Shown here: positions 40,901-46,770 of the stretch, piece after piece
Position numbering within the stretch: the first letter of the stretch is position 1
Layout: each line of letters opens with the position of its first letter
The notes under the pieces: generated by a model
The model's input: the letters and a program-made list of their open reading frames with translations, nothing else
The model's database searches: none
Told to the model about the DNA's origin: nothing
NCBI RefSeq assembly: GCF_000004195.4
Contig: NC_030683.2
Span: forward strand, 3,503,133-3,567,132
From: Xenopus tropicalis
Taxonomy: Eukaryota > Chordata > Amphibia > Anura > Pipidae
DNA: 64,000 bases
Direction of reading: 5' to 3'
Program-made: the position numbers and the translations under genes

Positions 40901-43613
40901 GGTCTGGCAATTATGACCCTTTGGAATTACAGACTCTTTAGCCATTGGGCTCCCCAATATGTAAGTGCTGGGCCCTCTAATAACCTGAGTATTACATGTT
41001 CCCTGTATGGATAGGGCCACATTAGCCCAAGTAGGGTCAGATATTATATATATATATATACACACACACACATATATATTACTTACCAGTTCCCGGGCTT
41101 CCTCCAGCTGCTTCTCTACATTTAATATCATTTGCTTCTTTTCATCTGGAAATAAAACACAATAAAATAATATTACGTTACAGCCTGATGGAATGAGTGG
41201 CAGATATTCCCCCCTGTAGTCTCTGCAGGAATCCTGCCCTAACTGTGCTTAAAGGAGAAGTAAAGCCTAAACAAGGTTAGAGGTACCGCTATGGGCCCAG
41301 CCCCGCGCCTCCCCTTCCCTTACTAGATTGTCAGCTTTAGGCAGCAGGTCCCCCTTTATTAGCAGGTACCTGCGCAGGATCTGTATTTATACAGCACGAT
41401 GCTGGGGATACTGGGGCAGTGTGGGCACTCGCTATATATACACTTTATAGTGATTATACATTATATTTACACTTTGGGAAAACCACAGGGACAGGGGAAC
41501 TAGGGGCCCTTACCCACTGGGTTCCAGACCTCTTTTATGGGCCAACATTTACATGGGGCCCCCCCTACTCACAGGCTACAGGCCGAGGCAGTATTGGGGC
41601 ACACAGGGTAATTATAGGGTGGGGCAGAATCAGGTCATCACATTTACACCCCCACCTGCCCTTTCTATCCTCATATCCCCTCCTCTCCCTCCCACACATC
41701 CACTTTCCTGCCCCCCCTGTGCCCCCTCCCATGTCTGCCCCCCTGTGCCCCCTCCCATGTCTGACCCCCTGTGCCCCCTCCCATGTCTGACCCCCTGTGC
41801 CCCTCCCATGTTGACCCCCTGTGCCCCCTCCCATGTCCTGACCCCTGTGCCCCCTCCCATGTCTGACCCCCTGTGCCCCCTCCCATGTCTGACCCCTGTG
41901 CCCCTCCCATGTCTGACCCCCTGTGCCCCTTCCATCTGACCCCCTGTGCCCCCTCCATGTCTGACCCCCTGTGCCCCCCTCCCATGTCTGACCCCTGTGC
42001 CCCTTCCCATGTCCTCCCCCTGTGCCCCTCCCATGTCTGCCCCCCTGTGCCCCCTCCCATGTCTGACCCCCTGTGCCCCCTCCCATGTTCTGACCCCCCT
42101 GTGCCCCTTCCATGTCTGACCCCCTGTGCCCCCCTCCTCATGTCTGACCCCCTGTGCCCCTTCCCATGTCTGACCCCCTGTGCCCCTTCCCATGTCTGAC
42201 CCCTGTGCCCCTCCCATGTCTGACCCCTGTGCCCCTTCCCATGTCTGACCCCCTGTGCCCCCTCCCATGTCTGACCCATGTCTGACCCCCTGTGCCCATG
42301 TCTGCCCCCTCCCATGTCATGTCTGCCCCCCCTGTGCCCCTCCCTGCCCCCTGTGCCCCTTCCCATGTCTGACCCCCTGTGCCCCTCCCAGTCTGACCCC
42401 CTGTGCCCCCTCATGTGACCCCTGTGCCCCCCTGTGCCCCTCCCATGTCTGACCCCGTGCCCCTCCCATGTCTGACCCCTGTGCCCCTCCCATGTCTGAC
42501 CCCCTGTGCCCCTTCCCTGTCTGACCCCTGTGCCCCTTCCATGTCTGACCCCCTGTGCCCCCTCCCATGTCTGACCCCCTGTGCCCCTTCCATGTCTGAC
42601 CCCCTGTGCCCCCTCCCATGTCTGACCCCTGTGCCCATGTCTGACCCCTGTGCCCCCATGTCTGCCCCTATGTCTGTGTGCCCCCCCATGTGCCCCCTGT
42701 GCCCAACCCCTGTGCGTCTGACCCCTGCCCTCCCATGTCTGTGCCCACCCCTGTGCCCCTTCCATGTCTGACCCCCTGTGCCCCCTCCCATGTCTGACCC
42801 CCTGTGCCCCCTCCCATGTCTGCCCCCCTGCCCATGTCTGACCCCTGTGGTCTGCCCCCCTGTTGCCCCCTCCCATGTCTGACCCCTGTGCCCCTTCCCA
42901 TGTCTGACCCCTGTGCCCCCTCCCATGTCTGACCCCCTGTGCCCATGTCTCCCCCCTGTGCCCCTCCCATGTCTGACCCCCTGTGCCCCCTTCCATGTCT
43001 GACCCCCTGTGCCCCCTCCCATGTCCCCCCCCTCCCATGTCTGCCCCCCTGTGCCCCTCCCATGTCTGACCCCTGTGCCCCTCCCATGTCTGACCCCCTG
43101 TGCCCCTCCATGTCTGACCCCTCTGTGCCCCCCTGCTGACCCCTGTGCCCATGTCTGACCCCCTGTGCCCCCTCCCATGTCTGCCCCCCTGTGCCCCTTC
43201 CCATGTCTGCCCCCTGTGCCCCCCATGTCTGCCCCCTGTGCCCCTCCCATGCCCCCTGTGCCCCTGTCCCCCCCTGTGCCCCCTCCCATGTCTGCCCCTG
43301 TGCCCCTCCCATGTCTGACCCCCTGTGCCCCTCCCATTGTCTGACCCCCTGTGCCCCCTCCATGTCTGACCCCTGTGCCCCTCCCATGTCTGACCCCCTG
43401 TGGCCCCCTCCCATGTCTCCCCACTAGCTTCCCGCCCCTGACACTTGTTATTCCCCCCCCCATACCCGCCCCTTGCCCCCCATACCCCACTCTCTTGCCC
43501 CCACCCCCGCCCCTCTCACCTCCCATGAGCCTGGGAACCTTCCCTATCCTGCCGGTAATCTCGGCGGTGAGCACCGCATAATCCTGCTCGTAACCCTCGA
43601 AGTCGGAAGACAT
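10916..43613 (-). CDS. vti1a: VTI1A, Qb-SNARE (vesicle transport through interaction with t-SNAREs 1A), 5' part: four coding exons
   Basis: Join of 43613-43520, 41145-41087, 36663-36553 and 10993-10916: 342 nt, 114 codons, one open frame. All introns have GT-AG ends. The product starts MSSDFEGYEQDYAVLTAEIT and ends in GDEGNSSESQ. It is near-identical, without gaps, to the first 114 residues of vertebrate Vti1a as I know them. This part is the N-terminal three-helix regulatory (Habc-like) domain. Known of the family: Vti1a is a Qb-SNARE in trans-Golgi and endosomal complexes and binds epsinR/clathrin adaptors through its N-terminal domain. The SNARE motif and C-terminal anchor are absent; I saw no matching exon left of 10916, so they should lie outside the window. 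The human gene is also very large (hundreds of kb). The gene diverges from ZDHHC6, as in human. Identity is very secure. Confidence 0.96.
11413..12404. repeat. 36-bp minisatellite, about 27 copies
   Basis: Unit 'ggataataaccccaacgagg' + 'ggcacgagtgtgtgaa'. As 36 is a multiple of 3, both strands have long open frames (plus strand 12-residue repeat KDNNPNEGHECG/V). There is no splice, start or homology support for coding. Variants (CAATAAAGG with GTAAAGG, CAAGTGTGGG) recur as blocks. A deletion/rearrangement lies at about 11934-11955, and one variant is two bases longer (GATAATATAACC). Confidence 0.95.
12408..12488. repeat. 38-bp stem hairpin (near-perfect inverted repeat)
   Basis: Arms 12408-12445 and 12451-12488 with a 5-nt loop (AGCAA) and one mismatch. 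The left arm contains TTTGTTTCCTTTTCCAACCG and the right arm its complement. It abuts the end of the 36-bp array. It resembles a small foldback element or a hairpin RNA; no other evidence for transcription. Confidence 0.85.
12940..15265. mobile_element. Cluster of nested/overlapping palindromic MITEs
   Basis: Repeated inverse pairs of GGGGCAGATTTATCAAAATG and its complement (for example about 12943 with 13484, 14207 with 14405, 14540 with 15260). Between them lie many inverse copies of 'cattcctatgggatttttag'. No open frame of note. The unit is the foldback element seen at 6524-6747, inserted several times or locally duplicated. A run of about 20 C's lies at about 15281-15300. Confidence 0.75.
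15266..16326. other. Unique VTI1A intron 3 sequence with C-runs; possibly conserved part
   Basis: 15281-15300 and 15496-15510 are poly-C tracts. A short 'cccatttattgc' repeat lies at 15349-15400. 15690-16060 is unique, CpG-containing and has TTAATTATTCATT-type homeodomain-like cores, a candidate conserved element. 16080-16320 is AT-rich. Confidence 0.35.
16327..17412. mobile_element. MITE with about 8.5 internal 112-bp copies, plus orientation, right end truncated
   Basis: Left end ACAGGTATGGGATCTGTGAC at 16327, array 16430-17388. A broken right arm follows ('tctggagcattgtggataac') with no terminal repeat. One copy has a 2-bp deletion (CCCAAAGGGC near 16540). Confidence 0.85.
17413..18315. 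other. Unique VTI1A intron 3 sequence
   Basis: 17500-17560 begins TTTAAAGGGGAAGC, a TTAAAGG-type MITE end. The rest is unique. 17590-17760 is rich in AT cores (GGTAATTAAGAG) and 17900-18240 is CpG-containing. Small open frames on both strands have no family match. Confidence 0.35.
18316..18440. repeat. 21-bp minisatellite, about 6 copies
   Basis: Unit 'gtccagcgtaggactcaatg' + G. 21 bp gives a 7-residue repeat in all frames, so it is open but non-coding. A last unit ('cccagcgttggactcaatgg') is found at about 18776-18796, on the other side of the inserted element. Confidence 0.92.
18439..18768. mobile_element. MITE inserted in the 21-bp minisatellite
   Basis: Ends TGGGGCACATTTACAAAGGC and 'tttgataaatctgcccca' are imperfect inverted repeats of the 'ggggcagatttatcaaa' type. 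The 330-bp body is rich in TTTTCGT/ACGAAAA motifs. Sequence resuming after it is another 21-bp unit, so the element landed in a pre-existing array. Confidence 0.75.
18822..19375. mobile_element. Dispersed MITE-like repeat, copy 2, with internal duplication
   Basis: Same family as 10325-10680. The segment 'gggggtcactgaccccggca' ... 'gctctgtgaggctccagttt' occurs twice (about 18930 and 19122). This shows an internal duplication of about 190 bp or a nested second copy. Confidence 0.7.
19818..20445. repeat. 25-bp minisatellite, about 25 copies
   Basis: Unit 'gaggcccagggtcggcactg' + CCCGA. Period 25 rotates the frames, giving open frames up to 263 codons on the minus strand that are repeat artefacts. 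Variants with 'actgatggagagg' and 'ggtactg' cluster in the last third, so that end amplified separately. Confidence 0.95.
20446..21270. other. Unique intron 3 sequence
   Basis: No gene or element recognised. C-run at 20758-20766. Confidence 0.35.
21290..21632 (+). mobile_element. LINE (CR1/L2-type) 3' end fragment
   Basis: About 21420-21632 has 'gaaggaattttttcccctct', 'ttgccttcctctggatcaac' and 'caacctaacttactatgt'. This is the well-known 3' part of amphibian CR1/L2-like retrotransposons, by recall. The open frame over it (FNLTYYV at its end) belongs to this relic. It is truncated; no reverse transcriptase is attached. Confidence 0.65.
21640..22445. other. Unique CpG-containing intronic block, candidate conserved non-coding element
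   Basis: From about 21870 to 22440 the sequence is unique and free of arrays. It has many CpG and TAAT/ATTA/CAATTA cores (AATTAAGTCATGATCC, GGCTAATCTAGCCG). It differs in style from the repeats around it. VTI1A introns flank TCF7L2 in vertebrates and are plausible enhancer territory. Inference only; conservation cannot be checked here. Confidence 0.35.
22446..24660. repeat. Two interleaved local duplications
   Basis: 22446-22870 (from GCACCCCTCCGAGGCAGCTC) recurs at 23202-23600 with small deletions. 22905-23165 (from 'gatataaacacaaacaaaaa' to 'cagccagtgttgggtataac') recurs at about 24130-24660, where the copy is split by about 250 bp of other sequence (24220-24470). Order A-B-A'-(gap)-B' points to one duplication of an A-B block of about 700 bp or more, followed by insertions. 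Confidence 0.8.
24661..25079 (+). other. Open, unassigned stretch
   Basis: Frames of 148 and 77 codons overlap here on the plus strand (serine/proline-rich, e.g. GSVSSTIHGSVLPAAQQTPN). No family is recognised. Possibly an old ORF1-like fragment of a retroelement or chance. Not called as a gene. Confidence 0.2.
25080..25835. repeat. 51-bp minisatellite, about 15 copies
   Basis: Unit 'gatgggaatgggatagggac' + 'cttagattgtaagctcactg' + 'gggcagggact'. 51 bp is a multiple of 3, so frames of 286 (+) and 273 (-) codons span it; these are not genes. The core AGATTGTAAGCTC...GGGGCA also occurs singly at 45238-45260 and inverse at about 28094-28114. That suggests a dispersed SINE/LINE tail as seed. Confidence 0.95.
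25836..26148. other. Unique intronic sequence
   Basis: GC-rich, with a polypurine stretch at 25838-25880. No gene features. Confidence 0.35.
26149..27765. repeat. 34/35-bp minisatellite, about 47 copies, with higher-order structure
   Basis: Unit 'cccggccattacatgaacag' + 'aatgtgtcgggggg'. Length varies by G-run and C-run size. A multi-unit block containing 'ccattacataaacagaatgt', 'catgataagaatg' and GGGGTCGGCAATTACATG occurs at about 26631 and again at 27102, 471 bp apart. A two-unit block (ATTCG unit + CAGGACATT unit, about 69 bp) is repeated three times near 27490-27700. Confidence 0.95.
27766..29714. other. Intron 3 sequence with MITE ends, no gene
   Basis: 28430 begins CTTAAAGGGGAACTGCG, a TTAAAGG-type MITE start, and continues to about 28860 with no clear partner end. 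28091-28115 is an inverse copy of the 'agattgtaagctc' motif. The rest is unique. Open frames below 100 codons, no match. Confidence 0.35.
29715..30475. repeat. Irregular G-rich minisatellite, about 9 units of about 60-110 bp
   Basis: Shared blocks: GGGGGGCAGAGTTGGGGGGC, 'agggggtgctactaacgagg', 'gctcctgtgtaagtgccact' and 'ctgggctcggtgccgg'. Units gain or lose the 'gtaagtgccactctg' block. Many runs of five or more G on the plus strand. Confidence 0.85.
30476..30990 (+). other. Unique GC-rich intronic stretch
   Basis: The 350-codon plus frame starting at 30565 runs through here into the 30-bp array. The non-repeat part (e.g. ACVSPQGPPRSQPHYPNQRL) matches no family I know and lies antisense in a VTI1A intron. 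Treated as chance GC-rich openness. Confidence 0.3.
30991..32269. repeat. Composite minisatellite: 12 units of 30 bp, then about 33 units of 28 bp
   Basis: First unit type 'cagggcccctatgtgatcca' + 'attgttaccc' (to about 31352). Second type 'caggggccaagtgatccaat' + CGTTACCC, with GCGATCC, GTAATCC and GGCGATCC variants. Two 30-bp units reappear at about 32104-32160 inside the 28-bp domain. The open frames over it are artefacts. Confidence 0.95.
32270..33626. other. Unique intronic sequence, two candidate conserved blocks
   Basis: 32530-32800 has GGCGGCGGCGG, and repeated TGTCAG/CTGACA cores (TALE-factor-like). 33160-33530 has AT cores and no repeat signature. A (TC)5 run is at 33367-33377. No coding support. 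Confidence 0.35.
33627..35781. repeat. About 134-bp minisatellite, about 16 copies
   Basis: The unit contains 'cccagggcacaaataagcac', 'taactggccttcaggctggg', 'cccataacaaggttacagat' and 'cagtcaccccgctatagttc'. Copies are more than 96% alike. Two have lost CTCA before CCCCAAAT (about 34452, 34984). Early copies have ATTGCGG, middle copies CACCCTGC, later copies CACCCCGC, so variants spread by neighbour. Confidence 0.95.
35974..36417. mobile_element. MITE with 16-bp perfect terminal inverted repeats
   Basis: Ends AAGGTGGCCATACACG and CGTGTATGGCCACCTT are exact complements. The 444-bp body is rich in CGATCGT/ACGATAA motifs and has no transposase. Copies of the same end motif occur at 1068-1312 in diverged form. 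It sits 130 bp from VTI1A exon 3. Confidence 0.85.
36553..36663 (-). CDS. vti1a: VTI1A coding exon 3
   Basis: 111 nt, 37 codons, phase 0 at both ends. It starts LEQMDLEVREIP and ends MGKLDADF. Acceptor TTTCTCATTGGCAG|TTG, donor TTT|GTAAGT. It carries the conserved SRAMYSNRMRSYKQEM segment, the third helix of the N-terminal domain. The acceptor is only about 30 nt downstream, in transcript sense, of the 94-bp tandem array at 36692-37515. Confidence 0.96.
36692..37515 (-). repeat. 94-bp minisatellite in VTI1A intron 2, about 9 copies
   Basis: Read on the VTI1A (minus) strand the unit is 'gctatgagcaaacttagggg' + 'gctgttcctgctgaattgtg' + 'cttagtacaggggaatccct' + 'atgtgccatagttttatggt' + ATCTCTCTGTACAG. 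It is the same unit, in the same transcript sense, as in ZDHHC6 intron 3 (49997-51006). It stops about 30 nt before the exon 3 acceptor. Confidence 0.95.
37518..37981. other. Unique intron 2 sequence
   Basis: AT-rich, with an 83-codon plus frame of no known family. 37860-37981 may be a diverged upstream part of the retroelement fragment that follows. Confidence 0.35.
37982..38107 (+). pseudogene. Non-LTR retrotransposon reverse-transcriptase fragment
   Basis: The plus frame from 37982 reads QPGNYRPVSLTSVVCKLFES, then LLRDHIQNYVVENGIMGRNQ, then a stop. NYRPVSLTSVVCKLFE is the characteristic finger/palm motif of CR1/L2/Rex-type non-LTR reverse transcriptases. The catalytic motifs that should follow are deleted. 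The sequence jumps to EIEKVQ.RATKLIKG, the region near the end of the protein. Non-autonomous relic. Confidence 0.85.
38105..39312 (+). repeat. About 150-bp tandem array derived from a reverse-transcriptase 3' region, about 8 copies
   Basis: Unit: 'tgaaatagagaaagtacagg' + 'gaagagcgactaagctgata' + 'aagggaatgggctcagttat' + ... + 'cactatatataaatatataa' + G-run. The first part encodes NEIEKVQGRATKLIKG, as in CR1/L2-like ORF2 ends. G-runs vary from 4 to 14. About 38,700-38,960 is the most disordered copy, with many one-base indels; these could be real or assembly noise. Confidence 0.9.
39560..39795. repeat. 37-bp minisatellite, about 6 copies
   Basis: Unit 'ctccccatcccctccgctgg' + 'cccagtataacccacag'; the last two units are shortened (CTGCCCAGTATAACCCACAG). 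Frames of 126-165 codons on the minus strand arise from this array only. Confidence 0.93.
39796..40080. other. Unique intron 2 sequence
   Basis: Nothing recognisable between the 37-bp and 24-bp arrays. Confidence 0.35.
40081..40690. repeat. 24-bp minisatellite, about 25 copies
   Basis: Unit 'ggggccctatactactaagt' + TGAC (or TAGC/TATC). 24 bp gives an 8-residue plus-strand repeat (TGPYTTKL) over 175 codons with no stop. It is antisense to VTI1A and has no other coding sign. TAGC units flank a TGAC-unit core, with mixed units at the right end. Confidence 0.95.
41041..41080. repeat. (TA)n/(CA)n microsatellite at VTI1A exon 2 donor
   Basis: An alternating pyrimidine-purine run starts about 7 nt after the exon 2 donor in transcript sense. 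The donor GTAAGT itself is intact. Confidence 0.85.
41087..41145 (-). CDS. vti1a: VTI1A coding exon 2
   Basis: 59 nt. Acceptor TTTATTTCCAG|AT, donor CTG|GTAAGT. Two bases finish the Asp codon, then 19 codons read EKKQMILNVEKQLEEAREL. This is a heptad-patterned amphipathic helix of the N-terminal domain. It ends in phase 0 and joins directly to LEQMDLEV of exon 3. A (TA)n/(CA)n microsatellite lies immediately after the donor, at about 41041-41080. Confidence 0.95.
41698..43425. repeat. About 26-bp C-rich minisatellite, about 65 copies, in VTI1A intron 1
   Basis: Unit 'ccccctgtgccccctcccat' + GTCTGA, length 22-28 by C-run and small deletions. Fragments such as CCCATGTCTGACC alone occur in the middle. 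On the VTI1A transcript strand it is G-rich (GGGAGGGGGCACAGGGGG). Frames to 493 codons on the minus strand are artefacts; only MSSDFEGYEQ... at the far right is real. Confidence 0.95.
43520..43613 (-). CDS. vti1a: VTI1A coding exon 1 (start codon)
   Basis: 94 nt: 31 codons plus one base. It starts with ATG at 43613-43611 and ends ...VPRLMG. The donor is G|GTGAGAG, with GT at 43519-43518. The open frame continues upstream to 43709, but homology fixes the start at MSSDFEGYEQ. The next exon completes a GAT (Asp) codon across the junction, exactly where vertebrate Vti1a has DEKKQM. Exon 1 is followed within 100 bp by the 26-bp G-rich (transcript sense) minisatellite of intron 1. Confidence 0.95.
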
Positions 43614-43900
43614 GTTTAGCCAAAACAGTGGAGAGCTGATAACCGGAAGTCTTTTTTCCAACCACTTCCGCCGGTCCGAACCTTCAGCACTCCCCCGCGC
43701 CCTTAGCAACCAGCACTTCCTGGGTAACAGACCCGCCCCTGGGAGGAGCCTGTGTCACCACTTTATCATTGAGTGGGATCCGTCCCTCAGTGAGACCACG
43801 CCTTCCGGGGCGGGGCTTTCGTATTTACACGCTGTGTGGCTGAGATCTGCCGTCTATCAAGCTATGTCCCGCCCCTGGGAGGAGCCCAATGAGCCTTCCG
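43614..43900. promoter_or_regulatory. VTI1A 5' UTR and core promoter, possibly bidirectional with ZDHHC6
   Basis: This GC- and CpG-richer interval directly upstream of the VTI1A start has no TATA box. It holds an ETS-type AACCGGAAGT at 43641-43650, an inverse ETS site (CCACTTCCG, about 43662), CACTTCCTG at about 43714, and GC boxes at 43730-43738, 43807-43815 and 43869-43877. In human the two genes start within about 100 bp of each other, so one bidirectional promoter is expected. Here the ZDHHC6 ATG is 4.3 kb away, with repeats in between. Confidence 0.6.
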
Positions 43901-44229
43901 CCCCTCCTTCTGCCCTTACACTTAGTGACTGGGGCAAATCCACCTGTTCTGCCCCAATACTGAGCCCCTAATGGGGGAAAGTCTTACCTTCAGCAGGTTC
44001 CCCGGCCCAGCACTTATTTACCTTCATTCCACCATGTCCTGAGGCTGCGGCCCAGTGATTGCAAGCTCTTTAGCCCAGCAAAGGCAATAATTAAGTCTTT
44101 ATTATAAAATGTTAAATTTACAGTACAAAACTGCGGAATAGACTGTTGCTCAGGGCTGGGTTATAGGGTGAGGGCGTTTGTCCCCAGGATTGTCTGCATG
44201 GCGGAAGCAGCCCCCTGACTGTCAGTCAT

Positions 44230-44850
44230 CTACAACTCCCAGCAACTCCCTGCCCCCTCCCAGCAACTCCCCGCCCCCTCCGCACTCCCCCCCCTCCCAG
44301 CCTCCCAGCCCTCCCAGCATCCCCGCCGCCCTCCCAGCAACTCCCCGCCCTCCCAGCAACTCCCAGCAACCCTCCAGCAGCAACTCCTGCCTCCCAGCAA
44401 CTCCCCACCCCTCCCAGCAACTCCCAGCACCCTCCCAGCAACTCCCCGCCCCCTCCCAGCAACTCCCAGCCTCCCAGCAACTCCCTGCCCCCTCCCAGCA
44501 ACTCCCAGCACCTCCCAGCAACTCCCCCCCCTCCCAGCAACTCCCCGCCCCTCCCAGCAATCCCACCCTCCAGCAACTTCCCGCACCCTCCCAGCAACTC
44601 CTCCCTCCCGCAACTCCAGCACCCTCCCAGCAACTCCCCGCCCCTCCCAGCAACTCCCCGCAGCCAGCAACTCCCGCACCTCCCAGCAACTCCCAGCACC
44701 CTCCCAGCAACTCCCAGCACCCTCCCAGCAACTCCCCGCCCCCTCCCAGCAACTCCCCGCACCCTCCCAGCAACTCCCCACCTCCCAGCAACTCCCCACA
44801 CCTCCAGCAACTCCCCGCACCCTCCCAGCACCTCCCCACAACTCCCAACA
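44230..44850. repeat. About 20-bp minisatellite, about 30 copies, between the two genes
   Basis: Unit 'cctcccagcaactccccgca' or 'cctcccagcaactcccagca', with many small deletions. It begins at 'tctacaactcccagcaactc', which resembles part of a ZNF143 site. The 264-codon plus frame (QQLPAPSQQLPA) and 208-266-codon minus frames over it are repeat artefacts. Confidence 0.93.
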
Positions 44851-45004
44851 GTCACATCTCTGAACTTTGTTACCTCCGACCATTTCCTCAGCACTCCCGG
44901 AGCCCCAACAATTCCCACAGCGCTGGGGCTTTATATATAAATGGGACTCAAACAGTGAAATGTCATCAATAAATCTGCAGTACTGTACAGTGCAGTACCA
45001 TTCT

Positions 45005-45232
45005 ATCTGCCCCTTGCCATTCCCATTCATAGCCCCACCATTCTATCTGCCCCATTCCCATTCCCATTCATACCCCCACCATCCCCATCTGCCCCCTGCC
45101 ATTCCCATTCATACCCCCACCATCCCCATCTGACCCCCCTGCCATTCCCATTCATACCCCCACCATCCCCATCTGCCCCCTGCCATTCCTATTTACCACC
45201 CTAACATTCCCATTTGCCCCCTGCCATTCCCA
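45005..45232. repeat. About 40-bp minisatellite, about 5 copies
   Basis: Phrases 'tgccattcccattcataccc' and 'ccaccatccccatctgcccc' alternate, with decay at both ends. A single 'agattgtaagctct' tail follows at 45239. Confidence 0.85.
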
Positions 45233-46037
45233 TCATATAGATTGTAAGCTCTACGGGGCATACAAGAGAATGAAAGGGGTTTTGGGAACCCTCCCAGGTC
45301 TCAGGGATCTCAGGGATCTCAGTGAGAGCAGAGCTCTGTGCCAGTAGAACTATAACCATCACAATATACACACATAGCGAACTCACAAAAGCTTCTATGC
45401 AATTACTCCGGGTTTTTTTGTTTAAAAAAAGGGACATTTTCAGGGATAACATTTTTGCTGGAACAGGAAGTGCAGCCCAGGATTCATCTCTGGGAATTGG
45501 TCGCAGATGGTACCGGTACTAGTTGTGTCATATGATCTATCCAATCATATCCCTATCTTAGACTGAGTGTCCCCCCTTGGGTATTAACCCCTCAGGCCCA
45601 GCTTCTCACCCATAATCCGGTTCATTGGGTCTTCCCCTGTCAGCCCCACCCTAAGTGCCCAGCTTAGTTATCTCCCCTCATTCCCCCCTCATTCCCCCAG
45701 CCTGATAGTTCCCTCCTTGGGTCCCTTCCATGGGTATCTCTCCCCGTGTCAGGGTTGCCAGATTTATTTTTCCAAACCAGCCAAAGTCAGTTATAAAACC
45801 GGCCCAAAACCAGCCAAAAGCCACTTCGAAAGTTGGCCAAAAATAGCCCAATATGCACAATGAAAAAAAATTCTAAAAAAATAAAAGTATATATGGGAAA
45901 CCTGCCTTATTAAAGCGTATAATCACTGCCCAGTTACTGGGATGGCTGATAATTCCCTCTATGCCCAGTCCAGCTGGGAAGTCACTACAGAAATGGATTG
46001 AGAATGCTGCATTAACCCCAGATATGATATACATATG
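45233..46037. other. Intergenic sequence with dispersed-repeat fragments
   Basis: 45745-45860 carries 'gggttgccagatttattttt' and CCAGCCAAAG/CCGGCCCAAA phrases, again hinted at 46325-46440; probably a dispersed repeat. No gene. Confidence 0.35.
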
Positions 46038-46039
46038 GG

Positions 46040-46320
46040 TGCGTTGAACTACAACTCCCAGTAGCCTCAAGATATCCTGAGAATTGTATCGTAAGGATCA
46101 ACTGCAGAAAGTAACAAATAGCAGCCCCCCCCACATCACAGTATAACATAATGGTACAATCCCATACCCTATAGAGCAGGGTGTAGGGCAGACAGGTTGA
46201 GCCTGAATAGAATAGAAATGGGAGCCTCTGTATAATTGCATGCTGGGTACTGTAGTTTTATATTCATCCTAGCTGTAGGCTAATTGTTAGATAAAAACTA
46301 CATTACCCAGCATGCAGTGG
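46040..46320. promoter_or_regulatory. Three ZNF143/Staf-like motifs, two in a palindrome
   Basis: ACTACAACTCCCAGTAGC lies at 46048-46065. GCATGCTGGGTACTGTAGT (inverse) is at 46238-46256 and ACTACATTACCCAGCATGC at 46298-46315. The last two form a stem with one mismatch around a 41-bp spacer. All resemble the known ZNF143 (Staf) site ACTACAATTCCCAGCATGC. Sites of this kind are typical of vertebrate promoters but also occur inside dispersed repeats. Function is inferred. Confidence 0.5.
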
Positions 46321-46469
46321 GACAGGTATGTCAGGTTTACTAAGGAAAAAACTTTGCCTAGTTTCCAAACTTCAAACCCAGCACAGCTCAAAAAAATAGC
46401 CCAAATCTGTACCTTGGCGGGTTTGTACTTTGGAAACCCACCAGGGCTTTAAATTAGTAGCCCAATTTG

Positions 46470-46770
46470 GTGGGAAAACCGTGTCCCGTCTGTTCCTCTC
46501 TGGATTTTGGGGGGTGGGAACTTTTCTCCGCTGCAGTTGTTTCCGCCCTGAATGCATTAGATGTTGCTCAACCCGGAAATGCCGGGCTTGTCTCGTTGAA
46601 TGAATCGGGAGAAGGTAAATGGGTCACAGGAAAGCGGTTCCGGGCGGGATCATGGAGTGTAACTGTGGGGGTTAATGTGGCTCCGGGCTCCCATCCAACC
46701 GCAACTGCCCCGGAAACCATTCCCAGCAGGGACAGCGGAACAGCCGAGCGCCCCCAGTGTCATTGTGACA
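46470..46770 (+). promoter_or_regulatory. GC-rich candidate upstream exon/promoter of ZDHHC6
   Basis: Unique CpG-containing sequence with ETS-like ACCCGGAAATG (about 46571) and GCGGTTCCGGGCGGG (about 46633). It also has a possible donor GAGAAG|GTAAATGG at about 46615. It lies 1.2 kb upstream of the first coding exon and just downstream of the ZNF143-like palindrome. It could hold the non-coding first exon. Transcript data are needed to decide between this place and 43.7 kb. Confidence 0.35.

Noticed and set aside
41671..43709. Open frames of 493 and 432 codons on the minus strand, rich in G, H, Q, R
   Set aside because: They are the 26-bp array read in rotating frames. Only the MSSDFEGYEQ segment at 43613-43520 is real, and it splices out at a good GT.
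44178..45030. Proline/glutamine-rich frame (264 codons) between the genes
   Set aside because: 20-bp minisatellite. No homologue and minus-strand frames are equally open.
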